Positions 1 to 5,601 are shown, counted from the stretch's first letter. The stretch: DNA of 5,652 bases from Desulfobacterales bacterium (GCA_030149585.1 JASFBJ010000237.1:1-5652), one strand, 5' to 3'. Numbers and translations are program-made. Notes: generated by a model not told the origin, from the letters alone.

Positions 1-19
1 TGGATTCAACTTTAAGACT

Positions 20-1402
20 ATGAAAAAGACTGATTTTGATAAAATTCCTGTAAATGTCACGGAAATTATTCTGGAAAGCATCTCGGATGGCGTTTTTACG
101 GTTGATCATAAATGGCGAATAATGTCTTTTAATCATGCAGCAGAAGAAATTACCGGTGTTTCACGGGATGAGGCAATAGGCCGGCACTGCTGGGAGGTTT
201 TCCGTTCCAATATGTGTGAAAGCGACTGCGCTCTGAAACGAACAATGAAAGAGGGTAAATCTCTTGTCAGCTCTGAAACCTATATTATTAACAGCGAAAA
301 AAGACGGATTCCAATTACAGTTTCAACCTGTCTGCTCAAGGATGAGAAAGGCGAGATTCTGGGCGGGGTCGAGACTTTTCGGGATCACAGCCTGGTAGAA
401 GAATTGCGCAAGGAACTTAATTCCCATTTTAAGCTGGGAGATATTATTAGTTGCAGCGAGTCAATGCAACAAATATTCAATATTTTGCCCAGGGTCGCGG
501 AAAGTGACAGCACTGTGCTGATTGAAGGTGAAACAGGTACAGGCAAAGAGCTTCTTGCCAGAGCAATTCATAATTCAAGCCTTCGTAAAGAAAAATCATT
601 TATAGCCATAAACTGCGGTGCCCTGCCGGACACCCTGCTGGAATCGGAACTTTTTGGATATAAGGCAGGTGCTTTTACAAATGCGATGAAAGATAAACCA
701 GGCTATTTTGCAATTGCCGAAGGCGGCACCATTTTTCTTGATGAAATAGGAGATACCAGCTCTGCTTTTCAGACCCGACTTTTACGTGTGATTGAAGCTC
801 AGGAGTTTCAACCTCTAGGGGCTGTTAAAACGGTCAAAACCAATGTCAGAATTATCACGGCAACCAATAAGAACCTGGCCGAACAGGTTGCCAGTGGTAA
901 ATTCAGGAAGGATCTTTTTTATCGAATTAATATTATCAGTCTTACTCTTCCTCGGCTGCGCGATCGAAGTGAGGATATTAGCCTTTTAATCAATCATTTT
1001 ATAAGCAAAATGAATCTGAAGCAGGGAAAGTCGGTTAGCGGCATAGAGCCAAAAGCGCTTGCAATTTTAATGGGCCATGATTATCCCGGCAATATCAGAG
1101 AACTTGAAAATATTATTGAGCACGCTTTTGTGCTGTGCACAAATGGCAATCTAAAGGTTAATCATCTGCCGGGCAATCTGGTGCATCCCGGGTTTATCGC
1201 TGATAATGAGCAAAATTCATTGAATATAATGGTAAAATCAGCAGAAGCTGCTGCAATTATAAAAGCTTTGCAACATAATAGCTATAATCGCAATGCAGCG
1301 GCCCGTGAACTTGGTATGCATAAAAGCACTCTTTTTAGAAAAATAAAAAAACTGGGGATTTCCCTTCCTGAAATTGATGGTCGTTCCAGATTAAAAAAAT
1401 AA
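20..1402 (+). CDS. Sigma-54-dependent transcriptional activator, PAS-AAA+-Fis HTH
   Basis: Bacterial enhancer-binding protein that drives open-complex formation by sigma-54 RNA polymerase, using ATP. Seen in 460 residues: an N-terminal PAS domain (about 13-125), an AAA+ domain (about 140-370) with Walker A GETGTGKE (170-177), a GAFTGA-loop equivalent reading GAFTNA (217-222), Walker B GGTIFLDE (235-242) and candidate arginine fingers at R296 and R302, then a Fis-type helix-turn-helix (about 404-447, with NRNAAARELGMHKSTLFRK). The PAS domain has Cys57, Cys66 and Cys70 in a C-x8-C-x3-C pattern, a possible redox or metal sensor. It precedes a sigma-54 promoter and ORP-type genes, matching the cognate regulator of the D. 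vulgaris ORP operons (DVU2106-like, by context). Start uncertain: no Shine-Dalgarno sequence is seen before ATG 20, and the frame stays open to the window edge, so the protein may be longer. Confidence 0.93.
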   Translation: MKKTDFDKIPVNVTEIILESISDGVFTVDHKWRIMSFNHAAEEITGVSRDEAIGRHCWEVFRSNMCESDCALKRTMKEGKSLVSSETYIINSEKRRIPITVSTCLLKDEKGEILGGVETFRDHSLVEELRKELNSHFKLGDIISCSESMQQIFNILPRVAESDSTVLIEGETGTGKELLARAIHNSSLRKEKSFIAINCGALPDTLLESELFGYKAGAFTNAMKDKPGYFAIAEGGTIFLDEIGDTSSAFQTRLLRVIEAQEFQPLGAVKTVKTNVRIITATNKNLAEQVASGKFRKDLFYRINIISLTLPRLRDRSEDISLLINHFISKMNLKQGKSVSGIEPKALAILMGHDYPGNIRELENIIEHAFVLCTNGNLKVNHLPGNLVHPGFIADNEQNSLNIMVKSAEAAAIIKALQHNSYNRNAAARELGMHKSTLFRKIKKLGISLPEIDGRSRLKK

Positions 1403-1403
1403 T

Positions 1404-1464
1404 ACAGGGTCGCAATATTGCACTGCAATACTTTTTGATAATAGCAGATTTGCGACCCTGTTTT
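1404..1464 (+). terminator. Hairpin terminator after the activator gene
   Basis: Perfect inverted repeat CAGGGTCGCAA (1405-1415) and TTGCGACCCTG (1450-1460), extended by A1404-T1461, with a 34-nt loop and four T residues (1461-1464). It begins two bases after the activator's TAA stop, as expected of an intrinsic terminator. The loop is long and the T run short, so efficiency is uncertain. The same DNA also holds a palindrome in the loop that may be an activator site. Confidence 0.6.
1416..1430. promoter_or_regulatory. Candidate activator binding site (UAS), 15-bp palindrome
   Basis: TATTGCA-C-TGCAATA is a perfect dyad with 7-bp arms around a single base. It is overlapped on its left by a second palindrome, GCAATATTGC (1412-1421). 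Its centre is about 155 bp upstream of the start site predicted from the sigma-54 promoter, in the usual range for enhancer-binding-protein sites. A matching half site TGCAA lies at 1491-1495. That the upstream activator binds here is inference from position and symmetry. Confidence 0.5.
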
Positions 1465-1552
1465 CTGAAAAATTATCACCAAAAATTCCATGCAAATTAA
1501 TAATCGTGTTAAACCAATATGATATCCTGGTTTTTATATTTAGATAGAGCTG

Positions 1553-1568
1553 TGGCATACTCTTTGCT
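1553..1568 (+). promoter_or_regulatory. Sigma-54 (RpoN) -24/-12 promoter
   Basis: TGGCATACTCTTTGCT matches the TGGCAC-N5-TTGCW consensus. The invariant GG (1554-1555) and GC (1566-1567) are separated by exactly 10 bases. The transcription start would fall near 1579, giving a leader of about 24 nt before ATG 1603. It lies downstream of the sigma-54 activator gene and upstream of the NifX/ATPase genes, so the regulator-target pairing is coherent. Confidence 0.88.
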
Positions 1569-1602
1569 TTCTTATGCCTTTAAAATAGAGGGCGATTAAA
1601 AT

Positions 1603-2079
1603 ATGAAGATTGCTGTTACTATATGGGGAAAGCGTATTTCTCCGGTGTTTGATTCTTCGCGTATGCTTCTGGTCGTTGAAATCAAAGACAAAAAAATTAT
1701 AGATCGAAAATTTTTAGCTTTTAATCCTGACAGGCCCTCACATTTATTAGCGCTTTTAATTGAATTAGATATAAGTGTTTTGATTTGCGGAGCTGTTTCG
1801 CTAATGCCGGCCAATTTTATTGAAGCCGGCGGCATAAAACTTATTCCCTTTATTACGGGAAACGCAGAAGAGGTGATTACCCTATATGCAAAAGACGCTG
1901 ACCTTATTCCGGCATTTTTAATGCCTGGCTGCAGGCGGCAATATTGCCAAAACCCAAGAAACAAGATGGGCAGGATTATTCGGCAAAAACAGGGTCAAAT
2001 TATGCCGAAACAAGATGGAACAGGAAGATGTCCCAGAGGACGTCAAAAAGTAGGGCTTGGTCAGGGACAAGGCAAGTGA
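1603..2079 (+). CDS. NifX/MTH1175-family protein with Gly-rich DGTG tail
   Basis: Dinitrogenase iron-molybdenum cofactor-type domain (about residues 1-105), opening MKIAVTIWGKRISPVFD, with the family core ISVLICGAVS (57-66). Members have an RNase H-like fold and bind Fe-Mo or Mo-Cu-S clusters or their precursors. After the domain comes MPGCRRQYC (107-115), then a basic linker, and from Met134 a tail with MPKQDGTG and GLGQGQGK resembling DUF5320-type proteins. Cys110, Cys115 and Cys143 are possible ligands. The start is supported by AGAGGG (1587-1592) ten bases upstream and by its position just below the sigma-54 promoter. It is the first gene of the predicted operon. The reading frame ends at TGA 2077, but the next frame encodes a plausible continuation, so the C-terminus may be cut short by a frameshift. 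The domain family is confident; the exact role is not. Confidence 0.82.
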   Translation: MKIAVTIWGKRISPVFDSSRMLLVVEIKDKKIIDRKFLAFNPDRPSHLLALLIELDISVLICGAVSLMPANFIEAGGIKLIPFITGNAEEVITLYAKDADLIPAFLMPGCRRQYCQNPRNKMGRIIRQKQGQIMPKQDGTGRCPRGRQKVGLGQGQGK

Positions 2080-2218
2080 TAAAGTCTTTGCAGATAATTC
2101 TGCTCAGAGTTTTGAAACACTGAAAGCCCATGCCCATACTTTACAAAGAACTCTTGATATGATAGATAATAGAATTTTAGATTTGGAAAAAACCTCTGAA
2201 CAGAAGCCTGAAAATTAA
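2078..2218 (+). pseudogene. Out-of-frame coiled-coil segment, likely 3' part of the preceding gene
   Basis: Read from 2078 in the frame one base ahead of the NifX-like gene, this encodes 46 residues up to TAA 2216-2218. The stretch FETLKAHAHTLQRTLDMI continues into NRILDLEK, an amphipathic heptad-like helix. DUF5320-type proteins typically have an N-terminal DGTG/Gly-rich part followed by such a coiled coil, and the preceding gene ends in the former. This frame has a stop at 2051 and no credible start with a ribosome site (only TTG 2057 and ATG 2159), so it is unlikely to be an independent gene. A single-base insertion, a two-base deletion, a sequencing error or recoding could explain it. It fills most of the 180-nt gap before the next gene. 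Confidence 0.5.
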
Positions 2219-2259
2219 AATTTCAGCTTGCAGCAATAATTTTTTCTTTGGAGAAGTAA

Positions 2260-2637
2260 ATGATTAATATTATATTAATAACTGGTGAAAATGATGCCTT
2301 ATCCGATTTTGAGTCAGGCTTAAGGCAGGACAAAGAAATAAAAATAGAACGGGTCAATTCCTGTGAAAAAGCATTTGATTTAATTTCAGAAAAAAATTTT
2401 GATCTGGCAGTGGCCGATGAAAATATTGCAGGTACCCCAGGCCTTGAATTTGTTGAAAAACTGGTTTCAATTAATCCACTTATCAACTGTGCTGTTATCA
2501 GCTCCCTTGGTGCGAAAGATTTTCATGAGGCCAGTGAAGGCTTGGGAGTACTGACGCAAATTCCTCTCCGGCCGGATCAAAAACATGCAAAAATTCTGCT
2601 GCAAAAGCTAAAAGCAGTTTTAAACCTTATGATGTAA
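2260..2637 (+). CDS. Stand-alone receiver-like protein (CheY-type fold)
   Basis: 125 residues, a single response-regulator receiver domain with no output domain. Seen: first strand INIILITGEND, and the phospho-acceptor region LAVADENIAGTPGLEF with Asp53 aligned to the phosphorylated Asp of receivers. The acidic pocket is only partly kept (Gly9, Glu10 where DD is usual), and the Lys of the usual K-P pair is absent (IPLRP, 101-105), so phosphorylation may be weak or lost. GGAG (2250-2253) sits six bases before ATG 2260. It lies 25 nt upstream of the first ATPase gene in the same operon. By position it may match the small ORP-complex protein encoded beside the ATPases in D. vulgaris (DVU2105), which is inference. 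A protein-interaction or adaptor role is more likely than DNA binding. Confidence 0.7.
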   Translation: MINIILITGENDALSDFESGLRQDKEIKIERVNSCEKAFDLISEKNFDLAVADENIAGTPGLEFVEKLVSINPLINCAVISSLGAKDFHEASEGLGVLTQIPLRPDQKHAKILLQKLKAVLNLMM

Positions 2638-2647
2638 AATTTTCAAA

Positions 2648-2653
2648 AAGGAG
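2648..2653 (+). promoter_or_regulatory. Ribosome binding site supporting a GTG start
   Basis: AAGGAG, nine bases before GTG 2663. It fixes a non-ATG start for the first ATPase; the P-loop begins only a few residues in, so a later start would cut the fold. Confidence 0.8.
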
Positions 2654-2662
2654 ATAATCGTT

Positions 2663-3499
2663 GTGATTATTAGTATAGCTAGCGGAAAAGGTGGCACAGG
2701 CAAAACAACTGTTGCTACAAATCTGGCATTTTCACTTGAAAATAATGTTCAGTTACTGGATTGTGATGTGGAAGAACCCAATTCTCATCTTTTTTTAAAT
2801 CCGGAAATACAGGATAAAGAAACAGTTTCCGTACCGGTTCCAAAGATAGATGAGAAAAAATGTAATTATTGTAAGAAATGCGCTGAAATATGCCGGTTTA
2901 ATGCTATTGCAGTATTAAAAAATACAATTTTGACATTTCCTGAGTTATGCCACAGTTGTGGTGGCTGTGTTATTATCTGTCCTGAAAAGGCGATAAGCGA
3001 AACCGGTCGTGAACTTGGCTTGATCCAAAGAGGCAGGGCAGGCAAGATCGATTTTGTTTACGGCTCTCTTCGAATAGGCGAAGCCATGTCTCCACCTTTG
3101 ATCGAAAAAGTCAAATCCTATATACATCCTGATAAAATTAATATTATTGACGCCCCGCCCGGAACATCCTGTCCGGTCATTACAGCTATAAAAAATGTTG
3201 ATTTTGTTCTAATGGTAACAGAGCCTACCCCATTTGGTCTACATGATTTAAAATTGGCGGTTGAGGCTGTGAAACTGCTTAATATACCTTGTGGTCTGGT
3301 TATTAACCGATCCGATCTTGGTGATAATAAGGTTAAAGAATATGCCCTGCAAAACAAGCTGCCGATTCTGATGGAAATTCCATTTGAAAGACGCATTGCC
3401 GAAATTTATTCAAACGGCGGGCTGATTGTAGAAGAGATGCCGGAATGGAAGCCGAAATTTTTGGAATTATACCGAAAAATCGAAAATATAGCAGGGTAA
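2663..3499 (+). CDS. MinD/Mrp-family ATPase with two [4Fe-4S] motifs (first of pair)
   Basis: 278-residue cytoplasmic P-loop ATPase of the MinD/ParA/NUBP group. Seen: deviant Walker A SGKGGTGKTT (7-16) with signature Lys9 and P-loop Lys14; LLDCDVEEPN (31-40); a ferredoxin-type insert with C67-x2-C70-x2-C73-x3-C77 and C96-x2-C99-x2-C102-x3-C106, each typical of a [4Fe-4S] cluster; and the switch region NIIDAPPGTSCP (160-171) with Asp163. Starts at GTG 2663. The second ATPase follows after 17 nt, so the two are probably co-translated and may act as a heterodimer. Tandem Fe-S ATPases of this type belong to the D. vulgaris ORP complex (DVU2103/DVU2104-like). A role in cluster assembly, electron transfer or positioning of the complex is inference. 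Confidence 0.92.
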   Translation: MIISIASGKGGTGKTTVATNLAFSLENNVQLLDCDVEEPNSHLFLNPEIQDKETVSVPVPKIDEKKCNYCKKCAEICRFNAIAVLKNTILTFPELCHSCGGCVIICPEKAISETGRELGLIQRGRAGKIDFVYGSLRIGEAMSPPLIEKVKSYIHPDKINIIDAPPGTSCPVITAIKNVDFVLMVTEPTPFGLHDLKLAVEAVKLLNIPCGLVINRSDLGDNKVKEYALQNKLPILMEIPFERRIAEIYSNGGLIVEEMPEWKPKFLELYRKIENIAG

Positions 3500-3504
3500 A
3501 GGAG
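3499..3504 (+). promoter_or_regulatory. Ribosome binding site deciding the second ATPase start
   Basis: AAGGAG, 12 bases before ATG 3517; its first base is the last base of the preceding gene's stop. It favours ATG 3517 over the in-frame ATG at 3445, which lies inside the previous gene and would add 24 residues ahead of the conserved first strand and P-loop. Confidence 0.75.
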
Positions 3505-3516
3505 ATAAAAGAAATC

Positions 3517-4410
3517 ATGCATGAGTTAGTTATTATCAGCGGCAAAGGTGGAACCGGTAAAACCAGTATTGCGGCCGCTTTTGCCGCTCTTGCCAAAAGC
3601 AGTATCCTTTGTGATGCAGACGTTGATGCCGCTGATTTGCATTTACTGATGGCGCCTGATATTAAAAAAAAATCTGATTTTATGGGGGGCGGCATCGCAG
3701 TTATTGATAAGGATAAATGTACCCAGTGCGATCTTTGCCGGGACCTTTGCAGGTTTGATGCAATCAGCCCGGATTTTGTGGTAAACCAGATTGATTGTGA
3801 AGGATGCGGTGTTTGTGTTGATTTTTGTCCTGAACAGGCAATTGATTTTCCGATAAAAAAATGTGGTGAGTGGTTTATTTCAAAAACCCGCTTTGGCCCC
3901 ATGGTGCACGCCAGGCTCGGCATTGCTGAAGAAAATTCCGGCAAGCTTGTTACACTTATCAGGCAGGAGGCCAAAAAACTTGCCAAAAAAGAAAATCTGG
4001 ATCTTATTCTGACAGATGGCCCTCCAGGTATAGGGTGTCCGGTTATTGCATCCATAGGCGGAGCAAATGCTTTGCTTATTATTGCTGAACCAACTGTTTC
4101 AGGCCTGCATGATATGGAGCGCGTTGCTCAACTGGCAGCTCATTTCAAAGTTCCAGGTATGCTGAGCGTAAATAAGTTCGACTTGAATCTGGATCAAACC
4201 AGGAATATTGAAAATCTGGCCAAAAAACTTGGAATAAATGTTCTTGGAAATATTCCCTTTGATCCAATATTTGTAAAATCAATGATTCAGGGTCAAAATA
4301 TTTTTGAATATAACAAGGATTCAGCTACAAGTGAGGCAGTTAAACAAATCTGGCATAAAATCGTCAATTCGCCTCCAATGAATACAAAACAGGATTTTGT
4401 TGTTGAATAA
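3517..4410 (+). CDS. MinD/Mrp-family ATPase with two [4Fe-4S] motifs (second of pair)
   Basis: 297-residue paralogue of the preceding gene. Seen: MHELVII, then deviant Walker A SGKGGTGKTS (8-17; Lys10, Lys15); LCDADVDAADLH (31-42); C68-x2-C71-x2-C74-x3-C78 and C94-x2-C97-x2-C100-x3-C104; an extra Cys116; a conserved-looking segment KTRFGPMVHARLG (123-135); and switch region LTDGPPGIGCP (165-175) with Asp167. Both nucleotide-binding and Fe-S motifs are intact, so neither copy looks decayed. The start chosen is ATG 3517, from the ribosome site and N-terminal conservation, rather than ATG 3445. It is followed after 48 nt by a NifX-like gene. Role as for its partner: probable ATP-dependent handling of an Fe-S or Mo-S cluster or spatial positioning of the ORP-type complex (inference from D. 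vulgaris). Confidence 0.92.
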   Translation: MHELVIISGKGGTGKTSIAAAFAALAKSSILCDADVDAADLHLLMAPDIKKKSDFMGGGIAVIDKDKCTQCDLCRDLCRFDAISPDFVVNQIDCEGCGVCVDFCPEQAIDFPIKKCGEWFISKTRFGPMVHARLGIAEENSGKLVTLIRQEAKKLAKKENLDLILTDGPPGIGCPVIASIGGANALLIIAEPTVSGLHDMERVAQLAAHFKVPGMLSVNKFDLNLDQTRNIENLAKKLGINVLGNIPFDPIFVKSMIQGQNIFEYNKDSATSEAVKQIWHKIVNSPPMNTKQDFVVE

Positions 4411-4458
4411 AAAAATATTATTTTGAATTTTTAAAAATATCAAAACAAGGAGAGTGTC

Positions 4459-4851
4459 ATGGAAAATGGTAGAATAGCTATTCCATCTATTGGTAATGGC
4501 GGACTGGAGGGAGAAAGGGCCGGTCATTTTGGACATTGTGATGTATTTACTTTTATTGATGTGGAAAACGGAGCAATTAAAGAAGTGTCAACAATTCAGA
4601 ACCAGGAGCATGTTCAGGGTGGCTGTATGGTGCCTGTTAATCTTCTGGCCGGGCATAAGGTGAGTGCTCTAATCGTAGGAGGCATTGGAATGCGGCCGCT
4701 TATGGGCTTCAAACAGGTAGGGATTAATGTTTATCATGATGATCAACGAATTGAAATCAAACCTGTAGTAGAGGATCTTATAGCCGGCAAACTGGAAATG
4801 ATTGAAGATAATCAGGTTTGCGGCGGCGGTGGCGGAGCATTAAATATGTAA
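4459..4851 (+). CDS. NifX/MTH1175-family cluster-binding protein, Cys-Gly tail
   Basis: 130 residues of the dinitrogenase iron-molybdenum cofactor biosynthesis domain family. Seen: GRIAIPSIGNGG at the N-terminus, AGHFGHCDVF (21-30) with His23, His26 and Cys27, HVQGGCMVPVNLL (51-63) with Cys56, the core VSALIVGGIGMRP (68-80), and a C-terminal CGGGGG (121-126). The His/Cys motifs and the terminal Cys-Gly tail are plausible metal or cluster ligands and distinguish it from the other two NifX-like proteins here. AAGGAG (4447-4452) is six bases before ATG 4459. It ends in tandem stops (4849-4854), 20 nt before the next gene. Likely cluster carrier or chaperone in an ORP-type complex; the family is sure, the role inferred. 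Confidence 0.88.
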   Translation: MENGRIAIPSIGNGGLEGERAGHFGHCDVFTFIDVENGAIKEVSTIQNQEHVQGGCMVPVNLLAGHKVSALIVGGIGMRPLMGFKQVGINVYHDDQRIEIKPVVEDLIAGKLEMIEDNQVCGGGGGALNM

Positions 4852-4857
4852 TAAATC

Positions 4858-4863
4858 AAGGAG
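4858..4863 (+). promoter_or_regulatory. Ribosome binding site deciding the last gene's start
   Basis: AAGGAG, eight bases before ATG 4872. It selects ATG 4872, which gives MKIAITSKGG, the usual opening of the family, over an in-frame ATG at 4818 inside the preceding gene. Confidence 0.85.
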
Positions 4864-4871
4864 ATTGGATA

Positions 4872-5231
4872 ATGAAAATAGCTATTACATCAAAAGGCGG
4901 GGATCTTGATTCTCAAGTTGATCCCAGATTTGGAAGAGCTGCCTATATAATTATTGTTGATACAGACAGTCTGGAGTTTGAAGCCATAGATAATTCAAAA
5001 AATGTAAATGCATTTAAAGGAGCTGGTATTCAGGCTGCCACCACAATAAGCGATAAGCAGGCACATGCTTTGCTCACAGGTTTTTGTGGCCCTAATGCAT
5101 TTAAAACTCTTAATACTGCTAAAGTTAAGGTTGCCAATGATATCAGCGGAACAGTGCGCGATGCTGTAAAAATATTTAATGAAGGAAAAATATCTTTTGC
5201 GAACGAAGCAAACGTTGAAGGCCACTGGTAG
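4872..5231 (+). CDS. Orange-protein (ORP)/MTH1175-like Mo-Fe cofactor-family protein
   Basis: 119 residues, close to the usual length of MTH1175 and Desulfovibrio ORP proteins. Seen in family order: MKIAITSKG, DLDSQVDPRFGRA (11-23), a strand YIIIVD (25-30), KGAGIQAA (49-56), GFCGPNAFKTL (70-80) and a C-terminal segment TVRDAVKIFNEGKI. D. gigas ORP binds a Mo-Cu-S cluster non-covalently in this fold. Of the three NifX-like products here this is the closest to ORP by motif layout, so it is the best candidate for the cluster-bearing subunit. Cys72 replaces what is usually a small residue before GPNA. Last gene of the cluster, 20 nt behind its neighbour. Whether it binds Mo-Cu, Fe-Mo or another cluster cannot be told from sequence. 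Confidence 0.87.
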   Translation: MKIAITSKGGDLDSQVDPRFGRAAYIIIVDTDSLEFEAIDNSKNVNAFKGAGIQAATTISDKQAHALLTGFCGPNAFKTLNTAKVKVANDISGTVRDAVKIFNEGKISFANEANVEGHW

Positions 5232-5265
5232 ATAAAACTGCTGCCTTAAAAACACTTGCCAAAGC

Positions 5266-5369
5266 CACATCTTGATTAGCACACCTGTATAGTCATAGGT
5301 CTTTTTCAATAGTTCATCAACGCAAAACTGTTTTTTGAAAATACTGATTCGTCTGCTAATCAAGATGTG
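5266..5369. repeat. 104-nt element with perfect 16-bp terminal inverted repeats
   Basis: CACATCTTGATTAGCA (5266-5281) and TGCTAATCAAGATGTG (5354-5369) are exact reverse complements. Inside lies a second inverted repeat, TTTTCAA (5303-5309) with TTGAAAA (5335-5341), so the arms are nested. No T run follows, which argues against a simple terminator. It could be a small non-autonomous mobile element or a structured RNA; no clear target-site duplication is seen. Confidence 0.7.
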
Positions 5370-5374
5370 ATGCT

Positions 5375-5402
5375 CCCATATAAAGTCTGTCTATGGGCTT
5401 TT
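5375..5402 (+). terminator. Possible weak intrinsic terminator of the cluster
   Basis: CCCATA (5375-5380) pairs with TATGGG (5392-5397) across an 11-nt loop, followed by CTTTT (5398-5402). The stem is short and the T run only four, so termination may be partial. It is the best terminator-like structure downstream of the last gene. Confidence 0.4.
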
Positions 5403-5489
5403 AATCCCAAAACTGATAAAATCATAACCTGTTATACGCCACGCCCCCTCTTTAAATAATCGTTGCTTTAATGGTTAAACAGAGCTATT

Positions 5490-5556
5490 TATTACCGAAC
5501 GGGAATAACTTATTGTTTTTCTGTGTGAAATGTCAAAATATTCCCGTTCGGTAATA
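5490..5556. promoter_or_regulatory. Paired operator-like dyads, 18-bp perfect inverted repeat
   Basis: TATTACCGAACGGGAATA (5490-5507) and TATTCCCGTTCGGTAATA (5539-5556) are exact reverse complements 31 nt apart. Each arm is itself a dyad, ATT-N-CCG-NN-CGG-N-AAT, the form expected of a dimeric repressor site, with centres 49 bp apart. The spacer contains TTGTTT (5513-5518) and a weak AAATAT (5536-5541) at 17-bp spacing that could be a promoter. It probably controls the gene beyond the window; the regulator is unknown. Confidence 0.55.
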
Positions 5557-5601
5557 TTCTAGGTAGTGCTTAAGAAGTAGTGGTGAATTCGCTATAGACA
5601 A

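Noticed and set aside
1596..1964. Minus-strand open frame opposite the first NifX-like gene
   Set aside because: Fully antisense to a conserved domain; no family features.
3445..3516. Upstream in-frame start for the second ATPase
   Set aside because: It would overlap the preceding gene by 55 nt and add residues before the conserved first strand; AAGGAG at 3499-3504 points to ATG 3517.
3333..4055. Long minus-strand open frame (240 codons) opposite the two ATPase genes
   Set aside because: It lies antisense across the end of one conserved ATPase and most of the Fe-S part of the other, has no recognisable family and no ribosome site that stands out; it is a shadow of coding on the plus strand.
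4427..4438. ATTTTTAAAAAT palindrome between the second ATPase and the next NifX-like gene
   Set aside because: Pure A/T symmetry in an A/T-rich 48-nt gap; too little information to call an operator or terminator, and no clear -35/-10 pair was found beside it.
4818..4871. Upstream in-frame start for the last NifX-like gene
   Set aside because: Lies within the preceding gene; AAGGAG at 4858-4863 and the family opening MKIAI support ATG 4872.
4995..5363. Minus-strand open frame running from the 3' flank into the last gene
   Set aside because: Overlaps the ORP-like gene antisense and crosses the inverted-repeat element; no recognisable protein features.
5266..5369. Integron attC site
   Set aside because: Size and inverted repeats are in range, but no GTTRRRY/RYYYAAC core pair is seen at the ends and the arms are perfect rather than bulged.
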